Source of the DNA: Alistipes dispar | GTDB taxonomy: Bacteria > Bacteroidota > Bacteroidia > Bacteroidales > Rikenellaceae | Assembly (NCBI RefSeq): GCF_006542685.1 | Contig: NZ_AP019736.1 | Location: 1,522,001-1,586,000, forward strand | Length of the DNA stretch: 64,000 bases | Reading direction: 5' to 3' | Shown: piece after piece, positions 1-8,028 of the stretch | How the letters are laid out: every line of letters begins with the position of its first letter | How positions within the stretch are numbered: the stretch's first letter is position 1 | Made by a program: the position numbers and the translations under genes | Notes under the pieces: generated by a model | What the model saw: the letters and a program-made list of their open reading frames with translations, nothing else | Told to the model about the DNA's origin: nothing | Database searches by the model: none

Positions 1-1112
1 AGGCTCAGGCCCGGGATCGAGTTGCCGGTGTAGGTGGCGTTCGTCTCGCCGTTGGCGTACATTTTGCTGTAATGCTTGATGCACTGTCCCGTGCTGGTGT
101 TGAACCAGAGGGTGTACCGCTTGTCGGTGCCGGCTTCGTCCGTGGCGTACACCTCCTTGTACTCGTCGGAGAGCTCGAGCGTGGCGCCGCTGTAGATGTG
201 TTTGTCGTAGTAGTTCTTGAGGAACTGCGTCGAGTAGAGTCCGAAGAGGGTCTCCTGCATGTTGAGCGTGCCGGTCTCCACGGCATTCCACGCCTCCGCG
301 GTCCGCATCAGAGGGAATTTCCCGCTGTCGATCACCTTTTCGGCATACTTTTCGGCCAGTTCCAGGTTGCCCGCCGTCCAATATACGCGGGCCAGCATCG
401 CCTGCACGGCGTAGAGGTTCAGGTGGGTGATGCGGCAACTGGTGAAGCCGTCGGCGGCGTTGGTGCGCACCGGGGTGACCAGCTCCTCGTCCTCGGCGAG
501 GTACTTTTCGGCTTCGGTGAGGTCGCCGACGATCTCCTCGAACACCTTGTCGAGCGAGCTGTACGGGGTGACTTCGATGCCGTAGCTCTTCACGTAGGGA
601 ATGGCCTTGGCCTTGGCCGCGGAGTCGCCCGAGCCGGACGATACGGCGAAGAGGCGCACCATTTCGAAGTGCATGAAGGCGCGCAGGGCGAGCAGCTCGC
701 CCTTGTAGAGCCTGATATAGGGATATACGTCGTCGGCTTTGGGCAGAATGTGCGTCAGGGCCTTGTTGATGTGCCCGATCACCTTGTAGCCTGCCACCCA
801 GATGTCTTCGGCGATGGTGACGGCGTCGTCGGTCGTCCACTGGCGCTGCACGGCGTAGGCCATCGGGTCGGTCTGCGGTATGGTGAAGTTGCCGATCATC
901 GTCTCGGGGTATTCGAACGAGAGTTTGCGGCCGTAGAGGTCCTTGTCCGCGCCCATCTCGGCGTAGATGCCGTAGATGGCGTCCTCGCAGCCTTCGGCCG
1001 TCGCGTAAAGTTCCTTGTCGGTCACCTCCGATTTGGGATTGACGTCGAGGTAGGCCTCGCAGCCGCCCAGCAGCGGGAGCAGGGCCAACAGATAGAAACG
1101 GTATTTTTTCAT
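1..1112 (-). CDS. SusD/RagB-family nutrient-binding lipoprotein (3' end outside window)
   Basis: Surface lipoprotein that binds nutrient and caps the SusC channel encoded just upstream. The reading frame stays open from 1112 to the left edge (about 370 codons), so the C-terminus is missing. The N-terminus is a lipoprotein signal beginning MKKYRFYLLAL with lipobox LLGGC (Cys at about residue 18), then YLDVNPKSEVTD, the usual opening of SusD proteins. Further on it has the helical pattern and the stretch LALRAFMHFEMVRLF, typical of the SusD TPR core. An in-frame ATG three codons upstream (1121) is possible; I chose 1112 because the signal peptide starts there. It lies 22 bp after the SusC stop and is the third gene of a protease-SusC-SusD operon. 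Confidence 0.9.
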   Translation of the reverse strand, partial: MKKYRFYLLALLPLLGGCEAYLDVNPKSEVTDKELYATAEGCEDAIYGIYAEMGADKDLYGRKLSFEYPETMIGNFTIPQTDPMAYAVQRQWTTDDAVTIAEDIWVAGYKVIGHINKALTHILPKADDVYPYIRLYKGELLALRAFMHFEMVRLFAVSSGSGDSAAKAKAIPYVKSYGIEVTPYSSLDKVFEEIVGDLTEAEKYLAEDEELVTPVRTNAADGFTSCRITHLNLYAVQAMLARVYWTAGNLELAEKYAEKVIDSGKFPLMRTAEAWNAVETGTLNMQETLFGLYSTQFLKNYYDKHIYSGATLELSDEYKEVYATDEAGTDKRYTLWFNTSTGQCIKHYSKMYANGETNATYTGNSIPGLS

Positions 1113-1134
1113 GCGTGACATAATGCTGTACGGT

Positions 1135-4100
1135 TTAGAAAGTGGGTCGGAACACCAGGTTGATCGTCCGGCTGTAGGGATAGCTCGTGCCGCGTTCGTA
1201 TTTGACGGTCGAGAGGCGGAAGATGTCCGAGACGCCCACGCCGATGGCCAGCCGCTTGAAGCCGATGCGCTTGAGGAACTTGGCCTGGAACTCGTAGGTG
1301 AGCATCGCGCTCGAGAGCCACAGCTCGTTGAGGCGCTCGACGAAACGCTCCGAACTGTAGGAGGAGTCCTCCGGCCGGATCTCCTTGATGGCCAGGAAGC
1401 GCGAGAGGTCGCCCGGGCGCTTCCAGCGGTCGGTGAAGGCGCGTGCGTCCACGTTGTAGCGCGGGTCGATGTCCTCCACCTTGGACCAGAGCGTCTTGTT
1501 GTAGGTGTCGCCGCCGAACTTGTAGCTGAACACGAGGTTCAGCGACCAGCCCTTGTAGCGGAGCGTGTTGAGCCACGTTCCTTGCAGCTTGGGCTGCGTG
1601 TTGCCCACCACCACCTCGTCGTCCGCATCGTACCGGAAGGTGTATTCGCCGTTCCGGTCGATGAATATTTCCTGACCGGTCGCCGGGTCGATGCCGGCCG
1701 AGCGCACGGCGTAGATATCGTACTGCGAACCGCCTTCGCGGAAGCGCAGACGCAGCGGGCTGTCCTCCTCTATCTGGTACGACGTGTTCTTGAGCGTGGT
1801 GCTGATGCGGTTGATGCGGTCCTTCACGTGCGAACCGTTGATGACCGTCGTCCAGGCCCAGTTCTTGCTGCGGATCACCTGTGCGGCCACCGAAAACTCG
1901 TAGCCGACGTTCTGGTTCTCGCCGAAGTTCACGGTGATGTCCTCCGCACCGGTCGATGCCGGCAGGGGGATCGACATGAGCTGGTCCTTCGTGGTGTTGC
2001 GGAAGTAGTCGAAGCCGATGACCAGCCGCTCCTTGAAGAGGGTCATGTCGAGGCCGAAGTTGTTCTTCAGCACGCGCTGCCACTTCAGTTCGGGGTTGCC
2101 CATGCGGATCGGTACGGCGCCCACGCCCGTGTAATAGAGGTAGTCGTTGTCGTATTTGTAGGTCGTGATGGCCTGGTAGGGGTTTCCGGTCGTCTGGCCG
2201 TTGTAGCCCCACGACCACGTCAGGCGCAGCACGTCGATCCACTTGGCCCGCTCGAGGAATGCCTCCTTGTGGAGGTTCCATCCCAGACCGAACGACCACA
2301 TGGGCGCGAAGCGGTTCTCCGAACCGTAGGCCGACGAACCGGAGGTGCGGTAGGAGATGTCGGCGAAGTAGCGGTTGCGGAAGTAGAAGTTGCCGCTGGC
2401 GAAGAATCCCACCTTGGCCAGGAGCGTCTCGGTGCCCGACGGCAGGGAGGACGGGCTGTACCCGAGCGCGTATTTGATGTCCGACAGGTCGTCCTTGAGG
2501 AAGCCTATCGCCGTGGTGTACGACGTGGTCGTATTGGTGTGCTGGATGTCGGCGCCGGCATTGACCACGAAGCCCGTGCCGCGGTCGTCGAGGTTGCGGC
2601 CGTAGTTGAGGACGATCTTGCCGTCGTAGTTGAAGGCCTTGCCCGTGCCGAGCCGGTACTCGCCCCGTTTGGCCGGATCGGTTTCGCCGAGGTATGTCGC
2701 GTCCTCGGGCGAGGTGTAGCGGTCGTACTGGTTCGTCTTGATATCGACGTTGAACTGTCCGGTGATGAAGAAGTCCTTCGTGACGTACCATTTGGCGTCC
2801 ACGGTGTTGCGCAGGGTCTGGTCGCGCGTGGTCTCGAAGCTCGACAGCGTGGCGTTGTAGAGCGGATTGACCTGGTGGCCGTCGCCCGAGGTCGAGGTGT
2901 CCTCCGGATCGAAGTTGAAGGCCTTGACCAGGTTGCCGTACTCGTCGAAGGGCGTGTCGTAGGGGTTGAGCCGGGTGTAGGCGCTGAAATCGCCGTAGGG
3001 CGACTCCTTGGCGTCGGTGAGCGAGTAGTTGGCCGTGTAACGCAGCGTGAGCTTGTCGCGCATGTGGTAGCCGATCGAGAAGTTGAGCGTGTAGTTGCGG
3101 CGGTTGTCGCCCTTCATCACGCCGTACTTGTCGCTGAAGCGCAGCGAGGTGCGGTAGTCGATCTTCTGGGCGCGGCCGCTCAGCGACAGCGAGTGGGTAT
3201 GGCTGAACGGAACGCGGAGCGGGGCGCGTATCCAGTCGGTGTTCACGCCCCGGCGCACGTTTTGCAGCTTGTAGGCGTAGGCTTCGTCCATCGAGCCGTT
3301 CTCCGTGGTGTAAAGTCCGGCCAGCCGCTCCAGCTCGAGTTTCTGCGCGGCGTTGCAGAGGTTCATCGAGCTGAGGTCGGGGATGCTCAGTTCGGGGACG
3401 AAGTTGTAGCTCAGGCGGGGCTTGCTGTCGGTCACCTGCTGGCGCTCGATGACGATCACGCCGTTGGCGGCGCGGTCGCCATAGACGATGGCCGCCTGGG
3501 CGTCCTTCAGCACGTCGATCCGTTCGATCTCGTACATGTCGAGGTCGTAGAGCTCCTCCATGGTGATCTCCGCGCCGTCGAGGATGATGAGCGGGTTGTT
3601 GTAGGCCTTCTCCTCGGCCGACGTGGCGATGGAGTTCGAACCGCGTATGAGGATTTCCGGAATGGCGTTGGGGTTCGAGCCGAGGGCGTTGTTGTCCACG
3701 ACCACCATGCCGGGCGTCACGGCGCTGAGCGCCGTCATGATGTTGGTGTTCGAGATCGAGACGAGGTCTTCGCCCTTGATCGTCGTCACCGAGCCGGTGT
3801 AGGTGTTCTTGTTGCGGGTGAACATGCCGTTCACCACGACGTCCTCGATCTGTGTGCCGCCCTCCTTGAGCGAGACCTTCAGTCCCTTGGCCGAACCGGT
3901 CACGGCGATCCGGCGGCTCTCCATGCCGAGGAAGCCGATTTCGAGCACGGCCGGACTGGTCTTCGACGTGAAGGTGATCGAGAAGCGTCCGTCGCCGTCG
4001 GCGGAGACGCCCTGTCCGTTGCCGCCCTTCAGGATGACCGACGCACCGGCCAGCGGATTCTTGTTCGGGTCGTAAACGGTTCCCGAGACGGTGAACTTGC

Positions 4101-4461
4101 GGGTCTTGCCCGAGGTGTCGTAGATGACGACGAAGTCGTTCTCGGTCTCGTACTTGAAGTTCGTGCCTTCGAGGCATTTTCCGAGCAGCTCATAGACGCG
4201 GATGTTCTTGAAGTGGCCGGTCACGGCGGGCAGTTGCCGGATGTCTTCGGGATCATAGGCGAAGCGGATGCCCTTCTTGCGGGTGATTTCGTCCAGTACG
4301 GCGGTCACGGGCGTCCCTTCGGCGTCGATCGTCAGCGTGGCGTTCATGTCCACGGGTTCACCCCCCCCCTGCGCCTGCGCCGTAAGGACCGCGCGGCACA
4401 ACAGGGTCACGAGTAACAGCAGCCGGGGTATCCGGCTGAAACGGAACGTAAATGTGTGCAT
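1135..4461 (-). CDS. SusC/RagA TonB-linked outer-membrane transporter with N-terminal STN domain
   Basis: TonB-dependent outer-membrane channel that works with the SusD downstream. 1108 aa. Signal peptide residues about 1-31 ending AQAQ; an STN (secretin/TonB N-terminal) domain about 40-95 (TPVTAVLDEITRKKGIRFAY); a carboxypeptidase-regulatory-like domain about 120-205 (VSGTVYDPNKNPLAGASV); the plug with IEDVVVNG and a degenerate TonB box; and a beta-barrel to the C-terminus, which ends in aromatic NLVFRPTF. An STN domain normally passes a substrate signal to an anti-sigma factor (FecR type); no such partner is in the window. The codons just after the signal peptide contain a run of nine G (4361-4369), a possible slippage site. 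The operon partner upstream is a zinc metalloprotease, which suggests a peptide or glycoprotein substrate. Confidence 0.95.
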   Translation of the reverse strand: MHTFTFRFSRIPRLLLLVTLLCRAVLTAQAQGGGEPVDMNATLTIDAEGTPVTAVLDEITRKKGIRFAYDPEDIRQLPAVTGHFKNIRVYELLGKCLEGTNFKYETENDFVVIYDTSGKTRKFTVSGTVYDPNKNPLAGASVILKGGNGQGVSADGDGRFSITFTSKTSPAVLEIGFLGMESRRIAVTGSAKGLKVSLKEGGTQIEDVVVNGMFTRNKNTYTGSVTTIKGEDLVSISNTNIMTALSAVTPGMVVVDNNALGSNPNAIPEILIRGSNSIATSAEEKAYNNPLIILDGAEITMEELYDLDMYEIERIDVLKDAQAAIVYGDRAANGVIVIERQQVTDSKPRLSYNFVPELSIPDLSSMNLCNAAQKLELERLAGLYTTENGSMDEAYAYKLQNVRRGVNTDWIRAPLRVPFSHTHSLSLSGRAQKIDYRTSLRFSDKYGVMKGDNRRNYTLNFSIGYHMRDKLTLRYTANYSLTDAKESPYGDFSAYTRLNPYDTPFDEYGNLVKAFNFDPEDTSTSGDGHQVNPLYNATLSSFETTRDQTLRNTVDAKWYVTKDFFITGQFNVDIKTNQYDRYTSPEDATYLGETDPAKRGEYRLGTGKAFNYDGKIVLNYGRNLDDRGTGFVVNAGADIQHTNTTTSYTTAIGFLKDDLSDIKYALGYSPSSLPSGTETLLAKVGFFASGNFYFRNRYFADISYRTSGSSAYGSENRFAPMWSFGLGWNLHKEAFLERAKWIDVLRLTWSWGYNGQTTGNPYQAITTYKYDNDYLYYTGVGAVPIRMGNPELKWQRVLKNNFGLDMTLFKERLVIGFDYFRNTTKDQLMSIPLPASTGAEDITVNFGENQNVGYEFSVAAQVIRSKNWAWTTVINGSHVKDRINRISTTLKNTSYQIEEDSPLRLRFREGGSQYDIYAVRSAGIDPATGQEIFIDRNGEYTFRYDADDEVVVGNTQPKLQGTWLNTLRYKGWSLNLVFSYKFGGDTYNKTLWSKVEDIDPRYNVDARAFTDRWKRPGDLSRFLAIKEIRPEDSSYSSERFVERLNELWLSSAMLTYEFQAKFLKRIGFKRLAIGVGVSDIFRLSTVKYERGTSYPYSRTINLVFRPTF
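4361..4369 (-). repeat. G9 homopolymer within susC coding sequence
   Basis: Nine consecutive C on the plus strand (nine G in the coding strand) encode Gly-Gly-Gly just after the predicted signal peptide of the SusC gene. The gene is in frame with nine bases; a gain or loss of one base would stop translation before the plug domain. Confidence 0.9.
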
Positions 4462-4475
4462 AGGCTTTGGGTTAT

Positions 4476-4506
4476 GGACGGGCCGGCCCGCGGGGTCGGC
4501 CCGTCC
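4476..4506 (-). other. Intercistronic hairpin between protease and susC
   Basis: A perfect 10-bp inverted repeat, GGACGGGCCG at 4476-4485 and its complement at 4497-4506, with an 11-nt loop, fills most of the 59-bp gap between the metalloprotease stop and the SusC start. No T-tract follows on the minus strand, so it is unlikely to be a simple terminator. A role in mRNA processing, or in setting the protease to SusC ratio, is possible. Confidence 0.6.
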
Positions 4507-4520
4507 GGGTTTTCACGAGT

Positions 4521-7187
4521 TTAGTTTTGCGACGGATAGAGGCTGCGCTCGATCACGTAGATCAGCGACTGGTAGTGCGCCTTCGTATCGCCCGTGGCGC
4601 CGTTCACGCGGCTGCGCAGCAGTTTGAGGATCCGGTCGTTCACGTGGTAGAACAGCGCGCGCGACTCGTCGATCGACCGCAGGTTGACGTTGTACTGCCA
4701 GCCGTAGCCGTCCGAGAGCATCTCGTCCTTCCACAGTTGCGAGGCCACGTAGCCCTTGCCGTTCGCCTCCTCGATCTCGCGCAGCGGGGCGAGGTAGCGC
4801 TCCACCAGCCCCGTGTCGTCCAGTCCCATGAGGGCGATCTCGTCCACCGAGGGGGCGTAGGCCTCCGCGATGCCGCCCAGCTTGATGCGCTTCGACTGGC
4901 TCGAGGCCACGTCGGTGGCCGTATCGACGAACATGCGCTGGATGAGCCGCTCGGCGGGCGTCGCCGGACGGCCCTTGATGGCGCTCTCCCAGACGATCCG
5001 GTAGAGGTCGTCCATGTACTCCTGCGGCGTGTAGGGGTTTTGGGCGATGTGCGACGAGAGGATCACGTTCTTGTAGCTGTTGAAGAAGGCGCGGCAGAAG
5101 TTGAAGCGCAGGATGAACGAGTAGTCCACGTGCAGCGGCATCTTGCCCGTCAGCGAGGGCTGCTCGAGCCATTCGGAGTGCTTCATCTGCTCGAGCACCC
5201 ACCTGAGCGAGGCGCGCTGCTCCTCCTTGGGGATGGCGATCGCCTGCGGGCCGCCCGCCGTGTTGCTGTTCACGTCCGTCAGACGGATTCCGCCGACGTT
5301 GAGCATCGCGGCGTTCACGTAGCGGGCGAACTGTCCGGCGATGGCCTCGTAGAGCGCCGTGCGGTGCTTCATGTCGGGGTCTTCGGCGTCGGGGATCCAC
5401 TCCTCCATGCGGGAGAGGATGTACTTGAGGTTGGCGATGCCGTAGTCGCCGGCCTTGAGGTGGTCGTCGCCGAGGTCCTCCTCCAGCGCCGTGGGGTCGT
5501 AGCGGGCGACGAGCTGCTGGCGGCCGTAGCGGTACATCGGGTCGCCCGCCTTCTCGTCGATCCAGCCGCGCAGGGTCTCCTCCTCGTCGAACAGATCCTT
5601 CTTGTCGGGCAGCGGACGGTAGGCGTATCCGATGGCGTAGTAGTCGTAGGGACCGAGGTCCGGCGGGGTGAGCTTCACGCCCTTGTCGCCGGGCTGGGCC
5701 ACGTAGTTGAAGCGGGCGTAGTCCATGATCGAGGGCGTCGTGCCGTACCGCTGCGTGAAGGTCGCGCTGCGGAGCGAGTCCACGGGGAAGGCGTCCGATG
5801 CGGCCATGTTGTGCATCAGGCCGAGGCAGTGGCCGATCTCATGCGCCAGAATGTACTCGAGCGACTCCTGGAACACGTCGTCGGGCAACTCCTTGCCGCG
5901 CACGCGCTCGTCCACCTGCGAGGTCTGCACGAAGCGCCACGTGTTGGCCAGGCGCACCACGTCGTTGTAAACCAGCACCGAGGCGTTGATGATCTCTCCC
6001 GAGCGGGGATCGACCCACGAGGGGCCCATGGCGTTGGCCACGGCGGCCGGCACGTACCGGATGCAGGAGTATTTCAGGTTGTCGGGATCGAACTCGGGGT
6101 CGTCTGTCGGGAAGTCCTCGATGCGCATGACGTTCTTGAATCCGAGCTTCTCGAAGGCCTTGTTCCAGCGGAGCACGCCGCGGCGGATCGGCTCGCGCCA
6201 CAATTCGGGGAAGGCGTCGTCGAGGTAGAAGACGATCGGCTTGACCGGTTCGACGAGCTCGCCGCGCTTCCATGCCTCCATGTCGGAGGGCTGCACGCTC
6301 CAGCGGTTGATGACCGAGAAATCCTCGATCTGATCCTTCTGGCCGTTGAACCGGGACATGCCGGTGAGGAAGATGCCGATGCGCGAATCCGCCACGCGGG
6401 GCTGCGCCGGCTTCTCGGGCAGCAGCAGGATCGTGCGCGTCACCTTCATGGTCATCGGCTCGTCCTTCTTGAGCTGGATGAGTCCCAGCAGGTCGGCCGA
6501 GACGGAGTAGGAGAGGTAGGACTTGACCGAGACGTTGTCCTCGAAGGCCTTGATTTGGTCGATGGCCGAACCTTCGCTCTTGAACTTGCCGGTGATGCTC
6601 ACCATGCCGCTCGAACTCTCGATCGGGGCGAGGGGCTTGTTGTCGCCCGCGAAGAATTTGGTCATGTCCACCACGATGGCCGAGCTGTCGCGGTTGTAGC
6701 AGACGAACTTGTAGGAGTCGATGATCGGCGGCAGGGTGCTGCGGCCGATGGCCTTGAGCCGGGCCGAGTCGCGTGGATCGCAGAAGGGCGGCACGACGGC
6801 CTCCGAGAGGTAGAGCGTCGTGTCGATACGCGTGAATTTCACGTGCATCGGGTCCTTGGGCTTGTAGCCGATGGTGCCCAGATTGATGTCGCTGGCCTCC
6901 GAAATGGTGGAGGCGATGAGCATCTCGCGGCCGATCGTCTCCAACGGAACTTCCGCGTAGAGCTTGCCCTTGAGCTTGTGCAGCGTCAGGAACGGACTGC
7001 GGGCCGTCTGGCACGACTTGTCATTGACGAACATTTTGGTGTATTTGTCCACTTTCGGCTTTTCGGCCTGTTCGGTCTTCGATTTTTTCTTCTTCGATTT
7101 CGATTTCGAAGCGGCCAGACCGGTTGCCGGAGCGATCAGCAGGGCTGCGGCCAACAACAAAACACGGGATTTGGAGAGAATTCGCAT
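4521..7187 (-). CDS. Secreted zinc-dependent metalloprotease (DUF5118/DUF5117/DUF4953 type)
   Basis: Predicted exported zincin peptidase. 888 aa. Signal peptide MRILSKSRVLLLAAALL to about residue 26, followed by a Lys/Ser-rich stretch (SKSKSKKKKSK), then DUF5118/DUF5117-like beta-rich regions (about 45-300) and the catalytic DUF4953 part. The zinc motif HEIGHCLGLMHN lies near residue 450 (HExxHxxGxxH), with a following PSIMDY that fits a Met-turn. These proteins are common beside SusC/SusD pairs in Bacteroidetes. Here it is the first gene of the operon, 59 bp ahead of SusC, so it probably makes peptides for import or trims a glycoprotein. The start is the only ATG with a good signal peptide; an A/T-rich leader and a -7 box lie upstream. 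The exact substrate cannot be read from the sequence. Confidence 0.9.
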   Translation of the reverse strand: MRILSKSRVLLLAAALLIAPATGLAASKSKSKKKKSKTEQAEKPKVDKYTKMFVNDKSCQTARSPFLTLHKLKGKLYAEVPLETIGREMLIASTISEASDINLGTIGYKPKDPMHVKFTRIDTTLYLSEAVVPPFCDPRDSARLKAIGRSTLPPIIDSYKFVCYNRDSSAIVVDMTKFFAGDNKPLAPIESSSGMVSITGKFKSEGSAIDQIKAFEDNVSVKSYLSYSVSADLLGLIQLKKDEPMTMKVTRTILLLPEKPAQPRVADSRIGIFLTGMSRFNGQKDQIEDFSVINRWSVQPSDMEAWKRGELVEPVKPIVFYLDDAFPELWREPIRRGVLRWNKAFEKLGFKNVMRIEDFPTDDPEFDPDNLKYSCIRYVPAAVANAMGPSWVDPRSGEIINASVLVYNDVVRLANTWRFVQTSQVDERVRGKELPDDVFQESLEYILAHEIGHCLGLMHNMAASDAFPVDSLRSATFTQRYGTTPSIMDYARFNYVAQPGDKGVKLTPPDLGPYDYYAIGYAYRPLPDKKDLFDEEETLRGWIDEKAGDPMYRYGRQQLVARYDPTALEEDLGDDHLKAGDYGIANLKYILSRMEEWIPDAEDPDMKHRTALYEAIAGQFARYVNAAMLNVGGIRLTDVNSNTAGGPQAIAIPKEEQRASLRWVLEQMKHSEWLEQPSLTGKMPLHVDYSFILRFNFCRAFFNSYKNVILSSHIAQNPYTPQEYMDDLYRIVWESAIKGRPATPAERLIQRMFVDTATDVASSQSKRIKLGGIAEAYAPSVDEIALMGLDDTGLVERYLAPLREIEEANGKGYVASQLWKDEMLSDGYGWQYNVNLRSIDESRALFYHVNDRILKLLRSRVNGATGDTKAHYQSLIYVIERSLYPSQN

Positions 7188-7797
7188 ATAAAAATTTTTA
7201 AAGAATATTTCGCTTCATGTTATTATTCGTAACCGGTTTTTCGACCCGGAAATCCGACTGTAACGAAAAGTCCGTTTTTGCCTTATATTTTCGCATTTTG
7301 AACACCCGGTTTCTGGGAAAACCTATCGGGGCAAAGATATAAAAAATAGGACAAATGGTTCTCTCGGGGCGATTTTTTTATTCGGCGGAGTTTCGGATCG
7401 GTCGTTTCCGGCATCGGGTTTCGGCCGGTTTCCGTTCCGAAAAGTCGTACCGGCCACCGGCCGGCCGGATGCGGTTTTCAACTGTTCGGAAGGTTTTTCG
7501 ATTTTTCCGGACTTTCGCGGAGCTGCCGGCCCCTTCCGTCCGGAACCGCCGGCTTTCGGGTGACACGGCGTCCGTTTCGTTCCGCCGTCCGCATTTCGGT
7601 TCGGGAGACCGGGTTTCGGATTGCCGGGATGCCTTCCGGCTTGTCCTGGCGTTTTTTCGGTTTTCGGGAGTCGTTCCGGTCTGTTCCGGGGCCGGGCCGG
7701 ATTGCCGGGGCGGCGTTCCGGCCTGTTTGGGGCTTCCGGCCTGTTCCCGGGGCGCTGCGGTTGCGGCCGCCTTCCGAAGATTCCGGACCTCCCTGTA
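7188..7797. other. 610-bp non-coding region, TTCCGG-rich
   Basis: The part next to the protease (7188-7350) is AT-rich leader and promoter. From about 7380 to 7797 the sequence is low-complexity and full of the word TTCCGG or near variants (at least eight copies). Open frames of 130-175 codons on both strands are products of this composition (Arg, Pro, Gly and Ser rich) and two of them run into the tRNA; I do not call them genes. Similar TTCCGG-rich spacers recur elsewhere in the window. Confidence 0.6.
7332..7339 (-). promoter_or_regulatory. Putative -7 promoter element for the protease-susCD operon
   Basis: The minus strand reads TATCTTTG, an exact match to the Bacteroidetes -7 consensus TAnnTTTG, about 145 bp upstream of the metalloprotease ATG. 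A TTTG at 7355-7352 is closer than the usual -33 spacing, so only the -7 box is convincing. This would give a leader of about 140 nt, A/T-rich near the ATG. Confidence 0.5.
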
Positions 7798-7837
7798 CGT
7801 AAAAAGGCCGCCGGACATGTCCGGCGGCCTTTTTACG
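7798..7837 (-). terminator. Rho-independent terminator of tRNA-Thr, 40-bp perfect palindrome
   Basis: A perfect 40-bp palindrome whose GC-rich arms (core GGCCGCCGGACATGTCCGGC) are flanked by five A and five T, immediately 3' of the tRNA on the minus strand. It would terminate transcription from either side. Confidence 0.85.
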
Positions 7838-7909
7838 AGCCGAATCCGAGATTTGAACTCGGGACCCCTTCATTACGAGTGAAGTGCTCTACCGCTGAGC
7901 TAATTCGGC
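7838..7909 (-). tRNA. tRNA-Thr (anticodon CGT)
   Basis: The minus strand folds into a complete cloverleaf. The acceptor stem is GCCGAAT paired with ATTCGGC plus discriminator T; the D arm contains AGCTCAGCGGTAGAGC; the anticodon stem is CTTCA/TGAAG with loop CTCGTAA, giving anticodon CGT (threonine, ACG codons); the T arm is CCGAGTTCAAATCTCGG. It is 72 nt long and CCA is not encoded. A strong terminator directly follows, and a weak promoter lies upstream. Confidence 0.97.
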
Positions 7910-7940
7910 CTGCGGGGAATTTCCTTCCCGTTTGGGACTG

Positions 7941-7972
7941 CAAATATCTGAAAAAAATTCTTTTCCCGCAAA
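7941..7972 (-). promoter_or_regulatory. Putative promoter of tRNA-Thr
   Basis: The minus strand has TTTG (7972-7969), a 20-bp spacer and GATATTTG (7948-7941), seven of eight matches to the consensus TAnnTTTG ignoring the free positions. The start would be about 27 nt before the mature tRNA 5' end. Confidence 0.4.
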
Positions 7973-7975
7973 AAT

Positions 7976-8009
7976 TTTGAGAAAAATCTCGCATTTCTTG
8001 CTATATTCG
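7976..8009 (+). promoter_or_regulatory. Putative promoter of cstA-like gene
   Basis: TTTG at 7976-7979, a 22-bp spacer and TATATTCG at 8002-8009 (one mismatch to TAnnTTTG), 19 bp before the ATG. It overlaps the divergent tRNA promoter region. Confidence 0.4.
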
Positions 8010-8028
8010 CGCTAAATCTGACCCGGAA

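Noticed and set aside
4467..7232. 921-codon open frame on the plus strand, opposite the metalloprotease
   Set aside because: The minus strand carries the zincin motif and signal peptide; the plus frame is Val/His/Arg-rich with no motif.
7355..7882. 175-codon plus frame and 131-146-codon minus frames in the spacer before tRNA-Thr
   Set aside because: They cross the terminator or the tRNA and reflect TTCCGG-type low complexity.
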